From assembly GCF_002455975.1 (NCBI RefSeq), contig NZ_DKLM01000051.1, positions 13,863 to 28,281 of the forward strand: 14,419 nucleotides of DNA, read 5' to 3'. The notes below the pieces were generated by a model that was not told the origin of the DNA, ran no database searches, and worked only from the letters and a program-made list of their open reading frames with translations. The first letter of the stretch is position 1. Each line of letters begins with the position of its first letter. Position numbers and translations under genes: made by a program. Below are positions 1 to 7,443 of this stretch, one piece after another. The stretch is from Clostridium sp. UBA6640 (GTDB taxonomy: Bacteria; Bacillota; Clostridia; Clostridiales; Clostridiaceae).

Positions 1-54
1 AGAAAAGAATTTTTGTTATGAACCGTCCCTTAAATAATATATAATTATATAGAG
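1..54. other. AT-rich leader edge, no gene identified
   Basis: Upstream edge of the window. One frame on the + strand stays open from the edge to a TAA at about 35-37 (reads EKNFCYEPSLK), but this is too short to support a gene end. The segment 19-32 contains GAACCGTCCCTT, the only GC-richer stretch here; it is noted as a finding. The rest is AT-rich and carries no recognisable signal. Confidence 0.3.
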
Positions 55-83
55 TTGACAAGATGTAAATATCATGTTACGAT
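55..83 (+). promoter_or_regulatory. Sigma-A promoter of the lysine riboswitch operon
   Basis: A perfect -35 hexamer TTGACA (55-60) is followed after 17 bp by TACGAT (78-83). That -10 is preceded by TG one base upstream (75-76), giving an extended -10, TGTTACGAT. Transcription would start near 90, about 35 nt before the riboswitch P1 helix. The spacing and its position just ahead of the aptamer make it the obvious promoter for the permease-amidohydrolase operon. Confidence 0.85.
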
Positions 84-123
84 ATCAAAAATTAAAATTT
101 CATAAAAATCCTCATCCTTAAGG

Positions 124-302
124 GTGGGGTAGAGGCGCGATTGCTAATATTAACTATATCGAGGTCGGAAACCTATGACATATAGTGAAAGGAGCCGTCG
201 CCGAAGTTTCAGATACCAAAATCTGATGCTGGGTCTGTATTTAATAGGTACAGGACTGTCATCATCGTATTTGCTCGATACTTTGATGTTGCGCTATCTC
301 AC
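124..302 (+). promoter_or_regulatory. Lysine riboswitch (L-box) aptamer
   Basis: The sequence carries the conserved L-box core: GTAGAGGCGCG at the start of P2, AGGAGCCGTCGCCGAAG between P2 and P3, and GCTGGGTCTG with ACAGGACTGTCATC around P4. P1 pairs 124-132 with 294-302 (nine pairs, two of them G-U). P3 is CAGAT/ATCTG closing ACCAAA, P4 is CTGTA/TACAG, and P5 is CATCGTAT with ATAC-TTT-GATG. In known L-boxes lysine binds the five-helix junction and, in Firmicutes, usually favours premature termination. An intrinsic terminator follows at 351-382, so the likely logic is OFF when lysine is plentiful. I could not draw a convincing antiterminator by eye. One candidate pairs the P1 3' region (TGCG-c-TAT, about 290-297) with ATACGCA (341-347). 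Confidence 0.95.
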
Positions 303-350
303 ATTGAGCCAGAAGGGAGAGGAATGTCTTTAGCTTTGCTATACGCATAT

Positions 351-382
351 AAGCACCTGACAAACCTGTTAGGTGTTTTTTA
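351..382 (+). terminator. Intrinsic terminator of the lysine riboswitch
   Basis: The stem CACCTGAC (355-361 with C354) pairs with GTTAGGTG (368-375) across one G-T pair, and can be lengthened by A-T pairs at its base. It closes a six-base loop (AAACCT) and runs straight into TTTTTTATTTT. It lies between the aptamer and the ribosome binding site of the permease gene. This is the expected place for the expression platform of a transcription-attenuating L-box. Confidence 0.88.
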
Positions 383-470
383 TTTTCACTATTATTTTTA
401 ATTTTTTACAATATTGTAAATTTAATGAACAAACATTGATAATTAATTACTAAAAACGGAGGATGAGCAT

Positions 471-1880
471 ATGACTAATAATTCAAATGATTTAACTCAA
501 ACAAAGAATTCAGGTTTTAAAAAAGAAATTGGTCTATTTGGTGGGGTCAGTATTTTAGGAGGTATAATGGTAGGATCAGGGATTTTTTATCTAGGCTCAT
601 ATGTATTAATGAGAACTGGAATGAGCCTTGGTTTAGCTTTATTAAGTTGGATTCTTGGAGGCTTAGTTTCTCTATTAGGTGGTATTTGTTATGCTGAACT
701 AGGTGCTTCAGATCCCCGTTCTGGTGGACTAACTGTATATTTAAGTGAGGCCTATTCACCTATGGTCGGTTTTTTAGGCGGTTTTAATAGTTGGTTAATT
801 GGTGGTCCTGGTTCTATTGCTGCCTTAGCAATTGCACTACCAAGTGCTTTAACCATTATTATGCCCCTTGGAGAATGGACGATTAAAATTATTGCTATCT
901 TTTTAATCATAGCATTGACCATTGTCAATTATTTTGGTGTTAAATTTGGTTCTAAACTGCAAAATCTATCTATGATTGCAAAATTAATTCCTATTGGAAT
1001 CATAATGATCTTAGGTCTTTTATTTGGAAAAGTATCACCAGATTTAAGCTTAGTTCCCAGGACAGCAGATGCAAGCTTTGGCTCAATTATTAGCATGGTA
1101 GCCTTTGCTGTGGTAGCAAGCTTATGGGCATACGAAGGATGGACTAATTTAAACACCGTAGCTGAAGAAGTAAAAAATCCTAAGAAAAACTTACCCCTTG
1201 CTATCATTATTTCTATACTTTCCATAACAGCACTGTATACACTATTTAATTATTCTATATATAAGGTTATACCTATTGATGAAATTGAAAGTTTAATATC
1301 TAATAATCAATATTATTTAGGAACTTATGCAGCAGAAAAACTACTAGGAAATACCGGTAGTATTTTAGTTGTAATAGGAATGGTAGTTGCTATGTTTGGA
1401 GCTTTAAATGGTTGCATCCTAGCCTTCCCGAGAATGTATTATGCAATGAGTGAGCAAGGTCATTTCTTTGAAAGCTTTAAAAAATTGCATCCTGTCCATA
1501 AAGTTCCCTATGCTCCTTTAATAGTACAATGTGTAATATCTGTGATACTAGTACTACTAAGAAACTTAAATCAGTTAACTTCTTTAGTTGTGTTCTCTGG
1601 AATGATGTTTAATACTTTAGGTGTATACGCAGTTATGATTTACAGGAAAAAGCGCCCTAATGTAGAAAGACCTTATAAAGTAATTGGCTATCCTATTACA
1701 GTAATTTTAACAACTGTTATCTTCGTAGGATTAATGATAAATACCTTTATTGAAGATCCTCAAACCTCAATTATTGGTTTAGTGGTGCCAGCTATTGGTA
1801 CATTATTTTACTTCTACTTTGATAGAAAAAATAAAACTGCACAAGAAAATAAAATTTTACAAGAAAATATAAGGGGATGA
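471..1880 (+). CDS. APC-superfamily amino-acid permease (LAT/SteT-like) under lysine riboswitch control
   Basis: A 469-residue integral membrane protein of the amino acid-polyamine-organocation superfamily, normal length with about 12 hydrophobic segments. TM1 carries the substrate-binding signature VGSGIF (34-39). CYAELG follows at 73-78, and the segment around WAYEGWTNLN with AEEVKNPKKNLP (219-242) is typical of LAT-type permeases and of SteT-like exchangers. The start is fixed by GGAGG (458-462) eight bases upstream of the ATG. The stop lies four bases before the TTG of the amidohydrolase, so the two are co-transcribed and probably translationally coupled. The riboswitch implies that the substrate is lysine, a lysine derivative or an exchange partner. 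The LAT family contains both importers and antiporters, so direction of transport is not shown by sequence. It is not a LysP or YvsH type by overall appearance. Family assignment is firm; the substrate is inferred. Confidence 0.92.
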   Translation: MTNNSNDLTQTKNSGFKKEIGLFGGVSILGGIMVGSGIFYLGSYVLMRTGMSLGLALLSWILGGLVSLLGGICYAELGASDPRSGGLTVYLSEAYSPMVGFLGGFNSWLIGGPGSIAALAIALPSALTIIMPLGEWTIKIIAIFLIIALTIVNYFGVKFGSKLQNLSMIAKLIPIGIIMILGLLFGKVSPDLSLVPRTADASFGSIISMVAFAVVASLWAYEGWTNLNTVAEEVKNPKKNLPLAIIISILSITALYTLFNYSIYKVIPIDEIESLISNNQYYLGTYAAEKLLGNTGSILVVIGMVVAMFGALNGCILAFPRMYYAMSEQGHFFESFKKLHPVHKVPYAPLIVQCVISVILVLLRNLNQLTSLVVFSGMMFNTLGVYAVMIYRKKRPNVERPYKVIGYPITVILTTVIFVGLMINTFIEDPQTSIIGLVVPAIGTLFYFYFDRKNKTAQENKILQENIRG

Positions 1881-1884
1881 TATT

Positions 1885-3489
1885 TTGAAAACAATTTTAA
1901 AAAACTGCAAAATTTATGTTGAAAAAAATAATTTTAAGGAGGCAATCTTTATTGAGAATGGTATTATCCAGCAGATTGGTACCAATGAGGAAATCCTAAA
2001 AAACAATGCTGATAATATCATAGACCTTCAAGGAAAAACTGTTTTACCAGGTTTCAACGATAGCCATCTTCATATTTCACATATGGGAGATGCTATGAGT
2101 TCCTGTAATTTAACATCTGCTAAATCAATTGATGAAATTATTGAATTGGGTAAAAAATTCATTGAAAAAAATAAAGATATAAGGGTTTTAAGTGGTAGAG
2201 GATGGAATCAAGATTATTTCACTTGTGGTGAAAAACGTCTATTAAATCGCTTTGATTTAGATAAAATATCTACAGAAATTCCAATTGTCTTTGATAGAGT
2301 ATGTGGACATGTTTCAGTAGGAAATACCAAGACTTTAGAAGCACTAGGCGTAGATGAAAACACTATTGTAGATGGTGGTGTAATTGAAGTTGGAAGTGAC
2401 GGAAAGCCAAATGGTATATTCAACGAAAATGCAGTCCGCGTTATTCAATCAGTTATCCCAGAAAAAGATGATAAAGAAAAAGAGAATGAATTTATAAAAG
2501 CTGCAAATTATGCTTTAAGTGTTGGAATAACCTCTGTTCAATCATGTGATATTATGAGCAACAATTTTAAGAGGATGTTTAATATAATCCATAATATCTA
2601 TGATAATAAAAAATTGAAATTAAGATATAGTCACCAATACAATTTTCAAAATATAAATGATTTCAAAACTTACCTGGAAACTGAGCATAAGACAGGACAA
2701 TATGATGAAAAATTCTTATCAAAAGGTGTACTAAAACTATTTAAAGATGGTTCTTTAGGTGCTAGGACTGCTTTAATGTTAAAGGATTATGAGGATGCTC
2801 CAGGAAATAAAGGTGTAGCAGCATTAAGCGATAAACAGTTACAAGATTTATGTGATTTAGCAACAGAACATGAAATTACTGTAGCAACCCATGCAATTGG
2901 TGATGGTGCCGTAGAAAGTGTTATTAATGCCTATGGAAAAACTATGAAGGATGGTAAAAATCCTCTTCGTCACGGCATTGTTCATTGCCAAATTACAAGT
3001 CAGGAACAATTGGAGAGAATTGCTAAATTGAATATACCTGTTATGTACCAGCCTATTTTCTTAGACTACGATATTAAAATTGTAGAAGCACGTGTTGGAA
3101 AAGAATTATCAAGTACTTCTTATGCTTTTAATACTTTATATAAATTGGGAGCTCCAATAAGTTTAGGAACAGATTCTCCAGTAGAAGACTGTAACCCATT
3201 CCCCAATATTTACTGTGCAGTAACAAGACTAACATTAGATGGTAACCCAGTGGGAGGCTTTTATCCAAATGAAAAGATGGCACTTGAAGATGTTATTGAT
3301 GCCTACACAATTGGTAGCGCTTTTAATGAGTTTAAAGAAGATTTTAAAGGAAGATTAAAACCAGGTTATGTTGCTGATTTAATCCTATTGGATAGGGATA
3401 TATTCACCATAGATGAATTTGAAATCAAAGATATTAAGATTGAAAAGACCATGATAGATGGAGAATTTGTATATGAGAAACAGGATTAA
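1885..3489 (+). CDS. YtcJ-type metal-dependent amidohydrolase (amidohydrolase family 3), lysine-riboswitch operon
   Basis: A 534-residue amidohydrolase-superfamily enzyme, the usual length for YtcJ-like proteins. A small beta domain (1-55) leads into the TIM barrel with metal-binding HLH (61-63) in PGFNDSHLH. FKDGSLG follows with K287, in the position that may be the carboxylated metal-bridging lysine. Then come THAIGD with H336, RHGIVH with H363 and H367, and GTDSP with the catalytic-type D430. No signal peptide is seen, so it is cytoplasmic. Members hydrolyse amide or related C-N bonds, but most YtcJ-like proteins have no known substrate. The start is TTG at 1885, preceded by AAGGGG (1871-1876) at good spacing, four bases after the permease stop. 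Placement under a lysine L-box suggests that it releases lysine, or a precursor, from an imported compound such as an N-acyl lysine; this is inference. Superfamily is certain, the reaction unknown. Confidence 0.93.
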   Translation: MKTILKNCKIYVEKNNFKEAIFIENGIIQQIGTNEEILKNNADNIIDLQGKTVLPGFNDSHLHISHMGDAMSSCNLTSAKSIDEIIELGKKFIEKNKDIRVLSGRGWNQDYFTCGEKRLLNRFDLDKISTEIPIVFDRVCGHVSVGNTKTLEALGVDENTIVDGGVIEVGSDGKPNGIFNENAVRVIQSVIPEKDDKEKENEFIKAANYALSVGITSVQSCDIMSNNFKRMFNIIHNIYDNKKLKLRYSHQYNFQNINDFKTYLETEHKTGQYDEKFLSKGVLKLFKDGSLGARTALMLKDYEDAPGNKGVAALSDKQLQDLCDLATEHEITVATHAIGDGAVESVINAYGKTMKDGKNPLRHGIVHCQITSQEQLERIAKLNIPVMYQPIFLDYDIKIVEARVGKELSSTSYAFNTLYKLGAPISLGTDSPVEDCNPFPNIYCAVTRLTLDGNPVGGFYPNEKMALEDVIDAYTIGSAFNEFKEDFKGRLKPGYVADLILLDRDIFTIDEFEIKDIKIEKTMIDGEFVYEKQD

Positions 3490-3529
3490 AAGTTAAGTTA
3501 AATTAGATCTATAAATTATAATATAAAAT

Positions 3530-3558
3530 ACCCTAGTAGGTAGTTCACCTACTAGGGT
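3530..3558. terminator. Strong bidirectional terminator between convergent genes
   Basis: A perfect stem CCCTAGTAGGT (3531-3541) with ACCTACTAGGG (3547-3557) closes the loop AGTTC, and one more A-T pair sits at the base. The - strand side runs into TTTTATATT, a better U-tract than the + strand side (TTCACATAT). It sits in the 93-bp gap between the convergent amidohydrolase and ABC transporter genes and probably serves both. Confidence 0.88.
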
Positions 3559-3582
3559 TCACATATAAGAGTACAAGTATTC

Positions 3583-5328
3583 CTATATACTCCATCCCTC
3601 TGCTGTCTTTCTTATGTCTAAAAATCTTTTATAAACACCTTTCTGATTTATTAATTCTTTATGAGTTCCTCTCTGTACAATTTGCCCTTCATCCACTACA
3701 AGTATTTGATCTGCGTTTTCAATAGTAGCAAGACGATGTGCAATTATTATAATGGTTTTTCCATGTACTAAAGTACTAATAGCCTTCTGTATTGCATGTT
3801 CATTTTCTGGATCTATGCTGGCAGTTGCCTCATCTAGGATAATAATAGGAGCATTTTTTAACATTGCTCTAGCTATAGATATCCGTTGTTTTTCCCCTCC
3901 AGAAAGAGTGGAACCACCGTCGCCAATCACTGTTTCATATCCATTAGGAAGACTCATAATGAAGTCATGGCAGCAAGCTTTCTTAGCTGTTTCCACTACC
4001 TCTTCAAAGGTTGCCTCTGGTTTTCCAAATCGAATATTATTAAGTACGGTGTCATGAAATAAATATACCTTTTGAAATACCATACTGATATTTTTGAGAA
4101 GACTATCACAAGTCATTTCCTTTACATTGATACCTCCTACTGATACACTTCCTTTATCAATGTCATAGAATCTAGCAATTAAATTACATATAGTTGATTT
4201 TCCACTTCCTGAAGGACCAACAATTGCTGTAGTAGTATTTTCTGGTATAGTGAATGATATATTCTTTAATATTTCTCGCTTTTCATAGGCAAAGGTAACA
4301 TCTTTAAATTGAATATCATATGCAGATAATTCCATGTCCTTGCTGTTTTTATCAATAAATTCTGCATTTTCTATACTATCTAATTTATCTAGTGTTGCAT
4401 CAATAATTTCCAATACATGAGCTGCATTATTTATAGCTTCAATATGCCCAAAGATGACAAAAGAGAAAATAGCCATCATAAGCGTGGTAGGGATACCCAT
4501 AGCTCCATTTGTCGCCATTATTGCTGAAGTAAGAACAATACCGACAGATGCTGCCTTAAGAGCAAATAAATGGAGACAGTTATAAGGAACATAATTCTTT
4601 TCAATTTTCATATTTATATCTTTGCTCATCTTGTAGGCATTGTTAATACCTTGTATAGAAACTCCATCACGTTTAAATGCCTTAACTACGGGCATTCCTC
4701 TGATATATTCAATAGTAGCTGTAACCATGCTATCTTGTGCCTTTTGATGTATCGGTGCATTTTCACTACTCTTATTACCAAGTAATTTTAAGAATAGTGC
4801 AGATAACAATATACCGACTACTGCAATTAGAGCAATCCACAAATTATAAAATGCCAGACAAAGCACCATTGTAAATGCACTGATATATCCGTTTACTACA
4901 ACATCAATCATCTTCATTCCATACATCTCAATAAAGGACAAATCTGTGGTTACTGCTGAAGCAATTTCTCCAGCACTCTTTTTGCTAAAAAAACCCAAAG
5001 ATACTCTTTTTAATATGTCACCAATTCTAATTCTTTGTTCTGCTGCTACTTCGTGTCCAATACTTTCTTGAGTAGATGCACGAAGATAAGCAAAGAAAAA
5101 TCTACCCATTACAGTAAAAATCATAAATCCTAACATATAGAATACCCAATCTATTGTTAGCTTGCTATTACCCTGCATGTCCCCTATGATTAGATTTAAT
5201 GCATATGCTGCTCCCATAATTGGCATGGCTGTAAACATAGTATTAAAAAAGGAGTATATAAACCCTATATATAAACGTTTTTTTCGCTGTCCAGACCACT
5301 CAATAATTCTTTTTATTGATTTAAACAT
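3583..5328 (-). CDS. ABC exporter-fold transporter, TMD-NBD fusion, second subunit of a heterodimer
   Basis: A 581-residue type IV (exporter-fold) ABC half-transporter. An N-terminal membrane domain of about six segments (roughly 18-300) is followed by a nucleotide-binding domain. The NBD has Walker A GPSGSGKST (371-379), Q-loop Q419, signature LSGGEKQ (475-481), Walker B with catalytic E500 (ILDEAT), D-loop SIDPENE and switch H531. All catalytic residues are intact. The ATG lies one base after the stop of the upstream ABC gene; its AAGGAG (5341-5346) is inside that gene's end, so translation is coupled. Together they form a heterodimer. The AraC-type regulator upstream and the D-loop style of the partner resemble the YbtPQ/IrtAB group, which despite the exporter fold imports metal-siderophore complexes. 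Drug or peptide export remains possible. Confident on family, uncertain on substrate. Confidence 0.93.
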   Translation of the reverse strand: MFKSIKRIIEWSGQRKKRLYIGFIYSFFNTMFTAMPIMGAAYALNLIIGDMQGNSKLTIDWVFYMLGFMIFTVMGRFFFAYLRASTQESIGHEVAAEQRIRIGDILKRVSLGFFSKKSAGEIASAVTTDLSFIEMYGMKMIDVVVNGYISAFTMVLCLAFYNLWIALIAVVGILLSALFLKLLGNKSSENAPIHQKAQDSMVTATIEYIRGMPVVKAFKRDGVSIQGINNAYKMSKDINMKIEKNYVPYNCLHLFALKAASVGIVLTSAIMATNGAMGIPTTLMMAIFSFVIFGHIEAINNAAHVLEIIDATLDKLDSIENAEFIDKNSKDMELSAYDIQFKDVTFAYEKREILKNISFTIPENTTTAIVGPSGSGKSTICNLIARFYDIDKGSVSVGGINVKEMTCDSLLKNISMVFQKVYLFHDTVLNNIRFGKPEATFEEVVETAKKACCHDFIMSLPNGYETVIGDGGSTLSGGEKQRISIARAMLKNAPIIILDEATASIDPENEHAIQKAISTLVHGKTIIIIAHRLATIENADQILVVDEGQIVQRGTHKELINQKGVYKRFLDIRKTAEGWSI

Positions 5329-5329
5329 C

Positions 5330-7120
5330 TTACATCACTACTCCTTTCTCATTGTTAGCTGCCCATTTCTTTGCGCCAATATGAGCCTCCCACATTCCCT
5401 TATAAAGTTCACACTCCTTAAGAAGTTCGTCATGAGTACCTGTATTTATAATACATCCTTTTTCCATAACGACAATTTTATCTGCATTTTTGATGGTAGT
5501 TAGTCTATGAGCAATCACTAATAAGGTTTTACCTTTGGTAAGGACAGCAATAGATTTTTGAAGTTTATCTTCATTTTCTGGATCAGTAAAAGCTGTTGCT
5601 TCATCCATGATAACAATAGGTGCATTTTTTAATATAGCTCTTGCTATAGCAATTCTTTGCTTTTCTCCCCCAGATAATTTTCCTCCTGCCTCTCCAGCAT
5701 TGGTATCATATCCCTTATCAAGATTTTGAATAAACTCATCACAACAAGCTGCTTTTGCCGCATTAATTACTTCCTTATCTGATGCCTTAGGATTACCAAG
5801 TCGTATATTCTCCATAATTGAACAGTTAAACAAGAAATTATCCTGAGTTACGAAGCTCACTGTATCAGCAAGTTGTGACAGTGGAAGTTTTTTTATATTA
5901 ATACCTCCAATTTTCACTTCTCCACTACTCACATCCCAAAACCTTGCAATCAATCTTGCAACAGTGGACTTTCCTCCTCCTGAAGGACCAACCAGTGCTG
6001 CAAAGTTTCCTTGTGGAAGTTTTAAATTAATATTATTAAGTACATTATTTTCTTCACTATTTAAATTACCATTTTTATCAGTATCATAGGAAAAAGATAC
6101 ATTTTTTAGCTCAATGTCATATTGATGAAGGTTTACTGGTTCTAATGAATTTTCGAGTTCTTTCAAATTTAAAAATTCATATGCATCCTTTATAGCATAT
6201 TCTATAGCTTTAATCTCATTTACAAATACAGTAAAACTAGTCAATGGTGCTACAATTCCCAAGGATAATATTAAACACATTGTAAGATCCGCTGGACTTA
6301 AAGAGCCATTGATATAAAGGTACATACCAATAGGCATAGTACCAAGTAGAGTTGATGGTAAAACTGATCCACCAAAATTCATAAGCTTCCAAGTGCTTTC
6401 AAACCAGTTTAGTGTATATGCTTTAAAAGACTCTACTGCTTTTTCAAATTTTTCATAAGAGGATGAAGAACGATTAAATGCCTTAATAACTTCAATTCCT
6501 TCTACATATTCTACAACTACGCTATTTACATAGTTGCTGGACTCCATGTAATCCGCATACTGTTTATTAAATGTCTTCATCATAAATGTATAAGCTACAA
6601 CTGCAATTGGCACTGTAACCAATGCTGCAAGTGCCATGCGCCAGTCTATCATAATAATGTAGATAAACACCCCTATAGGTAACAGTAAATTAGAGATTCC
6701 CTCTGGAATCAGATGAGCTAATGGAAGCTCAATAGTTTCCACACGATCTACAATAACATTCTTAAGCTTTCCTACTGGCTGATTCAGCACAGTACCAAGC
6801 GGGGCTTTCATTAATCTATCAGCAATCTTAAGCCGCATATTCTCTAATATAGTATATGCAGAAAAATGAGCTAACATAGTAGATATGGCATAGAAAGTAA
6901 GCTTCACAATATACCCTGCAAGACATATTGCCGACCAAAATAATATACTCTTTATTGTTTGACTTCCATCGAAAAATGAAACTATGATTTGATAAACTCC
7001 TACATAAGGTACAATTCCACCTGCAACACTGATTATGGCACATATTACTGAAAAGATCATTTTCACTCTGCACTCTGATGCAAAAGCCAAAACTGTTCCT
7101 AACCAATTTTTTTCTTTCAT
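5330..7120 (-). CDS. ABC exporter-fold transporter, TMD-NBD fusion, first subunit of a heterodimer
   Basis: A 596-residue ABC half-transporter with about six membrane segments (roughly 20-300) and a C-terminal ATPase. Motifs seen are Walker A GPSGGGKST (378-386), Q426, LSGGEKQ (482-488), MDEAT with catalytic E507, and H538. The D-loop reads AFTDPENE instead of the usual SxLD. From memory, similar DEATAFADPENE D-loops occur in siderophore-type YbtP/IrtA proteins, which supports but does not prove that role. A 16-residue stretch (about 347-362, DTDKNGNLNSEENN) is an extra hydrophilic insertion just before the Walker A region, absent from the partner subunit. The start is set by GAGGTGA (7130-7136), a seven-base anti-SD match nine bases from the ATG. 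First gene of the transporter operon, downstream of the AraC regulator. Confidence 0.93.
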   Translation of the reverse strand: MKEKNWLGTVLAFASECRVKMIFSVICAIISVAGGIVPYVGVYQIIVSFFDGSQTIKSILFWSAICLAGYIVKLTFYAISTMLAHFSAYTILENMRLKIADRLMKAPLGTVLNQPVGKLKNVIVDRVETIELPLAHLIPEGISNLLLPIGVFIYIIMIDWRMALAALVTVPIAVVAYTFMMKTFNKQYADYMESSNYVNSVVVEYVEGIEVIKAFNRSSSSYEKFEKAVESFKAYTLNWFESTWKLMNFGGSVLPSTLLGTMPIGMYLYINGSLSPADLTMCLILSLGIVAPLTSFTVFVNEIKAIEYAIKDAYEFLNLKELENSLEPVNLHQYDIELKNVSFSYDTDKNGNLNSEENNVLNNINLKLPQGNFAALVGPSGGGKSTVARLIARFWDVSSGEVKIGGINIKKLPLSQLADTVSFVTQDNFLFNCSIMENIRLGNPKASDKEVINAAKAACCDEFIQNLDKGYDTNAGEAGGKLSGGEKQRIAIARAILKNAPIVIMDEATAFTDPENEDKLQKSIAVLTKGKTLLVIAHRLTTIKNADKIVVMEKGCIINTGTHDELLKECELYKGMWEAHIGAKKWAANNEKGVVM

Positions 7121-7159
7121 TTTACACCCTCACCTCTCACAGATTTTTTAGTTTTAAAG

Positions 7160-7213
7160 ACTATACCTTTTTCTTGTCTTTCTATTGCAGTATGAATGCA
7201 TAGATTAAATCTA
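7160..7213 (-). promoter_or_regulatory. Candidate activator-dependent promoter and operator of the ABC transporter operon
   Basis: On the - strand, GGTATAGTC gives a good -10 (TATAGT, 7160-7165), which would place the RNA start about 33 nt before the ATG at 7120. At 17-bp spacing the -35 position reads GCAATA, far from consensus, as expected for a promoter that needs an activator. Just upstream, 7201-7213 is a perfect inverted repeat, TAGATTTAATCTA on the - strand, centred near -54. The AraC-family gene next door is the natural candidate to bind here. This is inference from layout and has not been compared with known sites. Confidence 0.4.
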
Positions 7214-7252
7214 AAAGTTCTATGTCTATATAATTAGTCTTTTAAAACAATT

Positions 7253-7284
7253 ATAGGGACTAGTTATAACTAACTAATCCCTAT
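7253..7284 (-). terminator. Candidate terminator after the araC-type gene (distal hairpin)
   Basis: TAGGGATTAGTT pairs with AACTAGTCCCTA (- strand; arms 7272-7283 and 7254-7265) with a single G-U pair, followed by ATAATTGTTTTAAAAG. On the + strand the same position is an A-C mismatch, so the hairpin is better formed in - strand RNA. That fits termination of transcripts arriving from the AraC-type gene before they enter the ABC operon. Confidence 0.5.
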
Positions 7285-7336
7285 TTTAATCATTCATAAA
7301 TATGCCTGCCACTCCGCAAGGGTTAAATATGCTCCA

Positions 7337-7378
7337 ATTAGACATTGGAGTTAGTATATTCTAACTCTAATGTCCAAT
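7337..7378. repeat. 18-bp imperfect inverted repeat (hairpin) in the araC-ABC gap
   Basis: ATTAGACATTGGAGTTAG (7337-7354) and CTAACTCTAATGTCCAAT (7361-7378) are complementary at 16 of 18 positions around the loop TATATT. Each strand has one wobble and one mismatch, so it does not clearly favour either RNA strand. No good T-tract adjoins it. It could be an RNA structure in the leader of the ABC operon or a palindromic protein site. Confidence 0.6.
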
Positions 7379-7380
7379 AA

Positions 7381-7398
7381 AAGCACCCTTCGGCACTT
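7381..7398 (-). terminator. Candidate terminator immediately after the araC-type gene
   Basis: On the - strand AAGTGCC-GAAG-GGTGCTT forms a seven-pair stem with two G-U pairs and a GAAG loop, followed by TTATTGG so that the RNA carries TTTTATT. It lies 46 bp after the stop of the AraC-type gene. On the + strand two pairs are lost, so it is oriented for - strand transcripts. Small, and weaker than the hairpin at 3530-3558. Confidence 0.45.
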
Positions 7399-7443
7399 AT
7401 AAACACATATATGATAACATTATAAAGTAGAAGACCACTCCAT

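Noticed and set aside
929..1225. Long antisense frames inside the permease, amidohydrolase, ABC and FtsX-like genes on both strands.
   Set aside because: They lie wholly inside genes with strong family motifs and have no ribosome binding sites or recognisable domains.
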